64,000 bases of DNA, from NCBI GenBank assembly GCA_026770575.1, contig MU657170.1, positions 99,627 through 163,626 on the forward strand, in the 5' to 3' direction. This document shows, one piece after another, positions 20,101-29,600 of the stretch. The DNA comes from Pelagophyceae sp. CCMP2097. Taxonomy: Eukaryota; Sar; Pelagophyceae. Under the pieces are notes generated by a model. That model ran no database searches, was not told the origin of the DNA, and saw only the letters and a list, made by a program, of their open reading frames with translations. The position numbers and the translations under genes were made by a program. The stretch's first letter is position 1, and each line of letters begins with the position of its first letter.

Positions 20101-23100
20101 TTGGACAGGCCCTCTATCAACCCGTATGGCATCCCGTGCGAGGAACGGTCAAGGGACCCCGTGAGGGACCGAGCACGCGTCTCTGGCAAGGAACCCTGCG
20201 TGGGATAGGGCCCTTCAAAGAGGCCGAAGCAAGTGACCGTGCAGAGGCCTTGACCGCCAAAGAGGCAGGGGCCCGTCTGGAGAGCACTTTGTGCCCAACC
20301 CTCGGGTCCGGGTTTGTCGAGCGACCAAACCCGCCTTGGAGAGGTCGGGTTCGGGCCAGACCCGCGGGTCGAAGGCCAAAACGCACAAAACCCGGTCAAC
20401 CCGACCTTGCTATCCACCCTGGGTGGGGCTCTCCGGGCCTCCACCGCCCGTCGCCGCGAAAGGACGAGGCCGCCTTTCTTGAATTCCGTCGCGGTCCGGC
20501 TCCGATTTGCCCCGCACCGAATTCTTTCCCGGATCCTCGACGCTGTCCACTACCTCGACGATAGGCCGTCTTTCGAGAATTTCACCTCGGAGAAGGCCCA
20601 GCAGAGGTCCGCCTGCAGCTTTGGCGAGAGCAGTTTCATCTTGTGCGCTTTGGTGGCCTCGTCGGCGATGCCCTCGAACAGTTCCGGGCTTTCGAAGTCC
20701 ATTGCCGCGCATGCCATCATCACCTATTCTTCGACTGATGCCGCTCGCCCGGAACTGTATCGCATTCACCAAAGACGGCCAAAATATATACCTCCTCCCA
20801 AAACTTATACCGGGATCCGCCTCTTCAAGGAAAGAGCAAGGGGCCCTCGAGACCGGAGCCTTTCGTCCGCCCGGGGTGTGTCCAACTCGCGGAGGACCGT
20901 CAAAGGCCGTCCAAGGCCCGAGGATGGTCCGACGGAATCCCTCGAGGGCTTTCTCCGCCGAGGGCCTTCGAGGGTCAAAAGCGAGTCAAAGGTCCTTTCA
21001 TGAAAGCCCATCAAAGGCCCGTAGAGCGTTTGAGACGCCCGCAGTACAGGGGCCCGGCAAGCGTCCGTCTACGGCCCACAGAGCAGAGGCTGCCAAAGGG
21101 TCTGTCGTAGACTGCCTCGCATCGTCTCGAGTCCGTACATGGCCCGTAGAGGGCCGTCGAGCGTCGTCTCGACGTTACGGTACAACGCTCGAGTCCGCCG
21201 AGGGCCGTCGAGGGTCCGCATACGACCGTCGACAGTAGATGGCCATGGGACCGTCGAGGGGCCGCATACGAGGACCGCATACGACCGTCGAGCACCCGTG
21301 GATGGCCAAACAGGGACCGCATACGACCGTCTACGGGGCCGTCTACGGGGCCGTCGAGGGCCGACGACGGGACCGTCTACGGGTCCGCAGGTGACCCTCG
21401 AGCGACCGTACATGGCCATGGGGCCGTACAAGGACCGCATGCGGCCGTCGAAGGCCGCGCGCGACCGTCGAGGGGCCGTCGAGGGCCGACGACGGGATTA
21501 TCGAGGGCCAACCACGGGAGTGTCGAGGCGTAGAGGGACGGCATGCGACCATCGAGGGGCGCACTTGACCACGGGTCCGCATGCGACCGTGGAGGGCCGC
21601 AGAGGATCATCGAGGATCCGCCGATGATCGTCGGGCCGACGTAGGACTGTACAGTCCACATACGGACGTCACATGTACAATCATAAAGGGTCTTCAAGGG
21701 CCAATTACGGCCGTAGAGGCCGCAAACGACCGTCGAGGGTCCGTCTCTGGCCATATTCGCACAGGGCCGTAGGGCCATAGAGGGCCGTAGTCGACCAAAG
21801 AGGGTCCGTACGTGGCCAAACGACCGCCCCGCGTCGCATCGGACCGCGCAGCCACCCGGGGCGTGTCTTCCGTGGACCACGCCCCCGGCGTGCACTCCCC
21901 AGCCTCTTTGGTTGCCTGTTTTGGTTTGCCCAAAAAGCAGTTTTGGTTCGCCAAGAAGAAGGCACCTGCGTGAGCTGCTCCAGGGTAAACTTGCCCAACT
22001 GCGGTTTCGCCGCCGCCGTCACCGTCGTGAAAAGCGCGCCGGACTTGAACTTTGACTTTGAAAAGGACCAGAGGAGGTCGGCGATCTCCTTGGGCAGCAG
22101 CCGTTTCACCTAGAGGGACAGGCTTCTCCTTCAAGATGGGTTCTTCGACCAAACGAGGGGGTTCTTGTGCCACCGGCGGGGTGAGCGGGCGACCCTTTCC
22201 AGCGGTCCAGAGCGGGCGCCCCCGGCCTCTGCGTCGCTTTCCCGACATGCCCAAACAGTCCCCCCAAAATTCCCAAACATGCCCCTGACACGGGTTTGGA
22301 ACCTGGTCCGGTTTCTGCAGATTTTGGGCGATGCACCGAAATACTGCCGGCGCGCGCACAGACGCCGTCGCAAAGGCCCACGCCGTCTGCGACATGAGCT
22401 TGGCGGGGACGGCGCGGCCCTCGTTGGTGGAAGCGTAGTGGTCATACGACTTTGGGAGGTGGTGCCTAGTCCAGTTTTGGTCCATTTCGGTCCATTTCGG
22501 GCAATGGCGCCGAACCAAAGACCCCTCGACCACCGGCATCCTCCGTCGGCGGCCGTACGATGCCTCCGTCGTCCCGTGCATTTTGACGATGCCTCGGTCC
22601 TCACTCGTGCATCCCGACTCGTCCGTTTCCCGAAAAAGTGGCGCGGCCACGCGCGTCACGCTCCGAAACACGTCGGCGGACCGGACTCCCGTCGAGGCGT
22701 AGGCCCAGGTCAAATCGGCGAGGTTTTGCGGGTTGAGCTTTTGGGCGTGCTTGGGAATCTCTTTGGAAATGGCCTTGAAGAGGAGCATCGTCGGGTTGCC
22801 TCGCTTGCGCCTACAAAGCGAGTGACTGCGACGGCGCGCGCGACGGTCCTCGGCGCAAACGCCCGCCCCGGCCTCTGCCGCCGCTCAGGGCGGACACGGC
22901 GCCGTGTGACGCTTCGGGCTGCCCCTCCGGGTTGCCCCACACCACGCCGCATCGCGCCACTCGGCCGTATTGCCGTCGTCGGCCTCTTCGCCTTCGTCGT
23001 CTCCTTGCACCGCCGCCGCCACGGGCGCGGCGTCGACGTATTCGGATTTGCAGCCGAGCATGGCGTAGGACCAAACCGTGTTCACCTAGAGGGGAGATGG

Positions 23101-25396
23101 GTATTCCTAGAGGGGAGATGGGAATTCGGAATTCCGAGTGCGACGTTTCCAAACTTCGGGTAGGACATGAATCGTCTCGCCGGTTTCGCGGTCTGCAGGG
23201 GCGTGTTCTCACCCAACAGCCCCCCAATGTCTCTTCAGGCGCCAGTCAGGGCCTGTGGGGGCTGCGACGGCAACGCCGCGACAAGGCCCCCGTGACAAAG
23301 TCCCTTTGACAAGAACGCTGTGACAAGAACGCTGTGACAAGTTCCCCATGACAAGGTCCCTTTTGACAAGGTCCCTGTGGCAAGGACCCTGTGGCAAGGA
23401 CCCCGTGGCAAGATCCCTATGGCAAGGTCCCAGTGGCCAAGGTCCTTGTGGCAATGACCCTATGGCAAGGACCATACGACAAGTCCCTTTGACACGAATA
23501 CTGTGACAAGTCCGCCGTCTCGAGGGAGGCGTCTCCAGGGCCTCTCTCCAGGCCCCTCTCCAGAGGGACTCTTGGTCGGGAACTGTCGAGACTCCGAGTA
23601 GAGAAGCCTCCATGGTCTCTTGGGATCCATAGCCTCAATGGACGCGCGACCTCTCGGGGCAGCCCTTGGAGAGGCCCGTCTCGCGAAAGGTTTTGATGAG
23701 GCGTCTGCCCGAGCGGACGCCGTTCGGCGCGAGCTCCGAGGCTCGGAATTCGGCGAGCTTGTACGACGACGCCGCCAGATCCAAAGCAATGGCGTCGAAG
23801 AGCCGAGGCGCTTCGACCTTTGAATGCGAAAATGCCCACACGACAGTCGCCGCCTCGTGCGGCTTCAGATTCGCCACCTTCCTCGGCGCCTCGTCGGCAA
23901 TGGCTTCAAACACGCTTTTTCGAGAATTTACCCCGACGCAGGCAGAGTAGGCCCACGCCGTCATGGCCAGTTCTTGGGATTTGAATAAAGCCACCTTTGC
24001 GGGCACGTGCGCCGCCACCGCTTCCAGAACCGTCTTGCAGAGCCATTTCTGCGTGTCCGAAGTGGATTCGACTTCCCCGAATCGCTTCTTCCCCCACTTT
24101 TTTCGGGGTTTCTTCTCGTCCTCCTCGTCGTTGATCGAAGGGCGCGGCACGTCCGAGTCGAACTTCGTGTCCTCCACGTCCATAAAGCCGCCCTTGCGCC
24201 GCCGCTCGATGTCGTGCACCTACAAGGCCCGTATCGCGATACGGTTCGCTCCTCGGGACGCTCTCGGGGCGATGCGCTCCGAGACGGCGTACTCTGCAGC
24301 CCCTTTGCCGACGGTTTGCCGCCGGGGCGGGGCGGTTTGCAAATGAGGCGCTTCCCACGGACCTGCAGCTTGGCCATGCTCCAAACGGAGTTGGCCAGCT
24401 CCCTTGACCCCCACTCGTCCGGGAAAGCATCTAAGTGATCTAAAGCGCGGTAGACCAAATCTTCTTGCCGTTCGTCCCACGAGGACAAGTGTAAAGCGCG
24501 CCGTCGGAGCGTGGCCAATCTAAACGTCGCTTGTTCAACAGACGTAGCCCAGTCCCCGTTGGGCGTAGTCTTAAAAACGCCTTCTGCAATGCTCCGCCGC
24601 TTCAAATCATCGGCACTTAAAGACCCCGACTTGGCGCCGGAGACGTCGTCGTGCGGCGCGTCCTCTCGGATTAATGCGGAGAGTCTGTGTAAAGAAGTCA
24701 CGTAGTTCACCGCGTTGTACTCTTCTCCCTGCCTGCTGAAGAAGCTCAAGAGCTCGCGTAAAGTTCGAGTAGAGACGATGTCTCGGTTCAATTGCACGGC
24801 CTTTGTGTGTTTTAAGATGCGAGTGGCAGAAGACTCGTCTCTTAAATCAACGGCTATGCGCCGCCCGCCTATCTGCATGCCGTTCGTCTCCATCCTAACG
24901 GCATCCGCGTCTTCCAACGAAGCCAAAGTGACGACGCCGACGCCGCGGCCCCAATTCGCTTCGCCGTCTTGAGGTACGAACACGTCTAAAACAGCGGGCG
25001 CGTTGGTGGCCTCAAACCTACGTTTCAAACGTTTCCAAGATGATGCTCTTCGAGGGCGGTTCAAGCGCTCCTCAAGGGATGCAGTGCTCTGCTCAGCGTC
25101 GCGGCGTGTCAGCAGAGCGGCGCGTCGACGAAGCGAAGCGGCCCGCCCCGCCGCTTCGGTGCCCCCCCCCCGCCGCTCCCACCGACGCACGCGAGGCGGA
25201 GTTCGTCGGCGGTGGTGTCCGGCGGGAGGTTTCGGACGAAGAGCTGCGGCGGTAAAGCATCTGAAGACGGTCCGGCGGAAGCAGAAAGGCTCCGCTGCGA
25301 AGACTGCGGCTTTGGCTGTAACCGCCGCAGCAGCTGCTGGGGTTTCGGCGCCGCGCGCCGGACCGCCGCGGCGGCGCCGCGGCGCAGCAGCAGCAT
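17118..25396 (-). CDS. RRM-OPR-RAP organellar RNA-binding protein
   Basis: One gene of about 15 exons. The first exon (25396 to about 25190) has a basic leader (MLLLRRGAAAAVRRAAPKPQ) and the RRM start LFVRNLPPDTTADELRLAC. The second (about 25017-24363) completes the RRM (VLDVFVPQDGEANWGRGVGV). Exons at 24219-23723, about 23079, 22809, 22470, 22110, 20726, 19712 and 18834 encode helical repeats of about 36-40 residues, such as ELANSVWSMAKLQ, HEAATVVWAFSHSKVEAPRL, NLADLTWAYASTGVRSADVF and DLSRLAWAFSMMG, the OPR/FASTK pattern. Exons from 18463 to 17798 form the C-terminal RAP domain (HLFKHVTREGFPVVIAQRES, then LKATGWSILRVPYYEWTSL). The tail exons at 17714 and about 17278 end at 17118. Such proteins act on chloroplast or mitochondrial transcripts. 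Several introns are expanded by repeats. Confidence 0.85.
19845..20150. repeat. Degenerate GACGGCCCC/CTCGAGACGG array in RAP-gene intron
   Basis: Plus-strand reading gives repeated GACGGTCCC, GACGGCCACTCGAAACGGCC, GACGGCCGCTTGGGCGGTCC and similar units. It lies in the intron between the exons ending at 20598 and starting at 19712. Its orientation is opposite to the host gene. Confidence 0.7.
20820..21640. repeat. Large CCGTCGAGGG repeat array in RAP-gene intron
   Basis: Plus-strand units such as GGGCCGTCGAGGGTCCGCAT and ACGACCGTCGAGGGCCGAC recur many times over about 800 bp. On the gene's sense strand they read GACCCTCGACGGCCCTCGAC. The host intron runs from about 21965 to 20727, among the longest in the gene. 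Confidence 0.8.
23285..23520 (-). repeat. GGGACCTTGTCAC-family array in RAP-gene intron
   Basis: On the minus (sense) strand the units read GGGACCTTGTCAAAAGGGAC, GGGTCCTTGCCACAGGGTCC and similar, about 14-16 bp apart, some fifteen copies. The host intron is about 23722-23080. The same unit in the same sense orientation occurs in the AMP deaminase and AGC kinase genes. Confidence 0.8.
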
Positions 25397-25464
25397 GGAG
25401 GGTCGTACGCCGCTCTCAGTGGCGCAGGGCGACGCTCCGCACGCACAGCCTTTTGGTTTGAGCG

Positions 25465-26145
25465 ATGCGAATTTCGGCGGAGACTAACTTTCGGGTCGAA
25501 AGCCCGGCCGAGTCGAGGGGCCCCAAGGCGGCGCGGCCAGGCCGGGGGCGAAGCCGCTGCTCGGTGGAAAGGCGCTCGACGGCGCGCTCGAGGATAAATT
25601 GTTTTTCAAAGTCTCGGTGTCGCCGGTTTTCGCTGTCTACAGGCCCGACTCGCGACGGGCGGCCCCAAGGGGATCTCCCGTGCGCCGGTCGGTCGGGCGA
25701 ATCTTCCTCGGCTCCGTCGGCCGTCGAAGCGGCGCTGGCGAAGCGGCACAAAACCCGTTATCAAGTCGCCTCGGAAACGTCTGGCGCGCCCCCGGCTCGG
25801 AGCGGGCGCGCGGCGGCGACGGCGCGCGACCGCCGGTCTGGACGGACGCCTCCTCGCATACGATATGGCTGACCGTGGCTGGCCACGAGCGCGCTCGCCT
25901 GCGCCCTCGGCACAGAGGACCGACCGACCGGCAGAGAAGACGCCGCTCCGGCCGCCACGGCTACCCTTTTGACAGTCCCTTTGATAGGCCCGTTGACAGT
26001 CCATTTGACAGTCCCTATGACAGGCCCTTTGACAGGCCCTTTGAGAGTCGGCTAGAGTGCCGGCCGCTGCAATGCCAAGGAGATGGCCGCCCCCGCCGCC
26101 CTTGAGCCGGCCTTGTTGCGCTTGTGCGACGCGGCCACAGCTTGA
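25465..26145 (+). CDS. Possible multi-exon gene, unrecognised
   Basis: Three segments have coding-like composition: GGKALDGALEDKLFFKVSVS followed by PVFAVYRP (about 25560-25650), SAVEAALAKRHKTRYQVASE (about 25710-25790), and a final SAGRCNAKEMAAPAALEPAL then LRLCDAATA ending with TGA at 26145. The last piece follows a CTAG acceptor and a repeat-filled stretch (25960-26045, TTTGACAGTCCC units) typical of introns in this window. The first two segments are in different frames, so an intron or frameshift must lie between them; junctions were not resolved. The gene would be divergent from the RAP gene. The start is unknown; ATG 25465 is one candidate. Confidence 0.35.
25960..26045 (+). repeat. TTTGACAGTCCC short tandem repeat
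   Basis: About seven units of 11-12 bp (CTTTGACAGGCC, GTTGACAGTCCA and similar), probably inside an intron of the candidate gene at 25465-26145. Confidence 0.75.
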
Positions 26146-26230
26146 GGGCGCCCGGACAAAGGATTTCCCGGAAGTTCACTGGCTGAAGTCTTCATTGACG
26201 GGGTCAGTGAAGTCAGAAGACTCAGTGGAC

Positions 26231-26493
26231 ACCACAATGAAATGAGCAAACCCAAGGTCACGAGACCTGGCAGCGGGGCTCGCTCGCTCGCTCAGTGGAG
26301 CAGTGGAGCATTCCACGGGCCCTCCCGTCTCATTTGCTCGCTTCCACTCACTCGATGTTGGGGTATTTGGGGGGTATTTAGAGGCATTTTATAACCTTGT
26401 TCGCTTGCTCCGCGGCCCCTGTGGCGGCTCGTACGACGCCGCTCGGTCGCTCTCGACGGATCTCGACTTGGGGTATGCGCATTTCATTATTGT
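26231..26493. mobile_element. Non-autonomous element, inverted ends, copy 2
   Basis: The left arm at 26231-26270 (ACCACAATGAAATGAGCAAA, then CCCAAGGTCACGAGA) pairs with the inverted right arm at 26460-26493 (TCTCGACTTGGGGTATGCGC, then ATTTCATT). The interior has CTCGCTCGCTCG runs, matching the GCGAGCGAGCG interior of the element at 12192-12909. This is the same family at about one third of the length. Confidence 0.65.
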
Positions 26494-26664
26494 ACTTCTT
26501 CTCGGCCCAGACTCGGGAAGTCCGGACCGTCTTGAATTCGTCTTGGAATTTTTCGGTTGCCATCTCACGAGCGTCTCGGATTTGGTTGAAACTTCCACCA
26601 TTTCCGACGGAGAGCTCGATTCGGAGCGTCCCAGCCAGTCCCCCGCCCCCGCGCGCGTCGCGCC

Positions 26665-29600
26665 ATGACGCAGGAGCTGTGGCCGCGCGGCCACACGTCG
26701 TCAGCTGATTTTGATGACAGCGAGATCCTCGAAGAATGCGTACGTCTCAATACCCAGTCGACAGACGCAGGGGGGCGCACCCAGGGGGCGGCGCCCAGAC
26801 GCAGGGGGCGTCGCACGGTGGCGCCCGTCCACGACCCGGGGGCGCCGCCCATGACCCGATGGCGCCTTAACACCCGGGGGCGCCTTTACACCCGGGGACG
26901 CTTCGACAGCCGGGGGCGGCGCCTCTATCGCGCGCCCCGCACCACCGCGTCCGCCGCAGGTCCTCCACCTCGAGCAGAATAAGATGGCCCACCTCGACGC
27001 CATCCGCGCCGCGTGCGTACTCGGGGCGCGGGGGGCGCCGCGGGCGGCAAAGGGCTGAGGGGGCACGGGCATCGGCAGAGGCCGCGAGGTGCCGACGAGA
27101 CGACGCGGGGCCGCCTCTGTCCGCACGCCCCCCCCCCTTTAGGCGCGCGTTGGACTCGCAGTTCGACGTGTGCGACGACGACGATGATGAGCGCGGGGAG
27201 TATGGCGGGGAAGCGGATGATGAAGCGAAGAAGAAATGGGCGGCGTCGCAGAAACGCAGCCCTTCCCGCGCTTCCAGTGAACCCCTCTTCGACGTCGGAG
27301 ACATTCCCGTGTATCTGACGGACGAGGACCAGGACTTTCAACGCGTCCGAATCGACGTGAGTGGGCGTGCAAGGGCGGGGTCCCGACAACACGTGCTCGT
27401 GCGAGGGTCCGAGGAGGGTCCGAGGACAGGAGCGTCGCCCCCGCTCCTAGGAGATCAAGGACGACAACATGTGCGACTCGGACGCCGTGCTGGGTTCGTC
27501 GCAGCTGTTTCGGGCGTTTGAGCTGCACCAGAAGTGGACGTCGGAATTTCAGCGAACGGAAGGCGAGGTCTCCGCGGGCACGTCGCTCCCCCCCTCACCG
27601 GCGTCGCCGAAGCGCACCATCCGCGGCGCCGGGGCCGCCGCGAACCACAACGCTGAAAATGATAAGCGGCACCGCCGGCGCGGGGACCCGGTCTATGACC
27701 CGTTGGCGGCGGAGCACGTGGCAAAGGGTGCGTTCCGAACTCCGTTGGAGAGGTTTGACCACCTCTGTACCGAGAGTCGCTCTCTACCACCTCTCTACCG
27801 AGAGTCGGTCTCCACCTCTCCACCGTGGTCCCTCTTGCCGGCCACGCCCCCCGCTTCAGGCCTGGAGAAGCTCCCCGGCGTCGTCAAGTCGATGAACGGC
27901 GTCTACCGCCACTGCGCCAACGAAGAGTCAAACGAGGTCCGTGGTCTCTTGGTGGTCTCTCTTTTGAAGCGCGAACCTTGAACGTCCGTGATGCGTCGTC
28001 TGCACGTTTGAAGCGCGACCCTTGAACAGACCTTGAACGACCCAGGCTCTCGACGCGGATGAGTACTGGATGCCCTCGTTCCTCGACTTTTCAGTTGCCT
28101 TTGCCGAGGTGCGCCTCGGCGACGATGCACTTGCCTCGGCGACGATGCACTTGCCCACTGTCAAAGCCGCACTTTGGATCCCCCGCAGGTCAAGGCCATG
28201 GTCAACTCTGGCCCGGTCAAGACTTTGGCGTACAAGCGCCTGGCCGTTTTGGAGCAGCGGTTTTCGCTGCACGTTTTATTAAATGGGGAACGTGAGCTCT
28301 CGACGCAAAAGTCCGTGCCGCACCGCGACTTTTATAACGTGCGGAAAGTGGACACTCACGTCCACCACTCGGTTTGGAACAGCGTCCGGGATGGCCGAAA
28401 CGGCGGAGCGAGGGGAAAAAAGGGCGGAGCGAGGCCCAACGGGCGGCGAGGACGATGCCCGTGACGGGCTGCCACGGGGGCCTCGCCAGAGGGTTCTCGT
28501 CTCAAAGACCGAGTCTCACAGAGACCTCGTCCCAGGGATCTTGCCAGGGACCTTTGTGAGAGGGACCTTGTCACGGGGATCTTGCCTTGCCACAAAAAAC
28601 GTTCCACACAAGACGTTTCACGAGAACCTTGCCAGAAGGACCTCTTCACAGGGACCTCGTCTCACAGGGACCTCGTCACGGGGACCTTGTCACGGCGACG
28701 TCGTCAAAGGGACCTTGTCACGGGGACCTTGTCGTCACGGGGACCTTGTCACGGGGACTTTGTCACAAAGACCTTATCTCAGCGACTTTGTCTATCAGGG
28801 ACCTCGTCGCAGGGACCGTCTCGCAGAGACCGTCTCAGGGACGCCACATGGTTCGTGTCTCAGAGACGTTGCCACAAAGGCGTTGCCGCAGGGACCGTGT
28901 CACGGGACCTTGTCGCAGGGTTCTTGCCACAGGGATCTTGCCTCAAAGTCTCACAGTGACCTTGTCTCAGTGACTCGGTCTCACAGGGACCTTGTCACGG
29001 GGACCTTGCCACGGGGATGTCTCAAGGACCTCTTCACAGGGACTCTGGCGTGGGCTCCTGTCACAGGGTTCTTGTCACAAAGGGCCTCGCCACAAAAACC
29101 TCGTCGTAAGGACCTCGTCACGGGGCCTCGCTGCGTGGCCTCGTCGCGGGGACCTCGTCGCGGGGACCTCGTCACGGGGCCTTGCCGCAGGGCATTGTCC
29201 AAGGTCCTTGTCTTGGGGCCGTGCCAGGGCAAGGTAGGGACATGGAGACCGAGTTGGCGGCAAGGTTGGAGGACGGACTTTATAAAAAGGCCACGGACTT
29301 TATAAAAAGGCCCTTTTGGGACTCGCATATGAGCCTGTGCGATTCGCATATTGGCCTTGTTTGACGATTGGCCTGTGCGACGTACAAGACCGCGGCCGAC
29401 GTAGGCGTGCATGAACCAAAAGCACTTGCTTCGCTTCATAAAGGCAAAACTCCGCAAGAACGGCTCGGAAGTGGTCACGAACCGAGACGGCCGCGACCTC
29501 ACCCTCGCAGACGTCTTCAAGACGTTGAGGCTGACGGCGTACGACTTGTCCATCGACACGCTGGACATGCGCGTCCCCCCGCGTCGGTGTTCCGACGATG

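Noticed and set aside
28283..29305. 340-residue plus-strand frame with [15 protein letters not shown] repeats
   Set aside because: Translation of the AMP deaminase intron repeat array. The real protein leaves this frame at HVHHS and resumes at MNQKHLL beyond the array.
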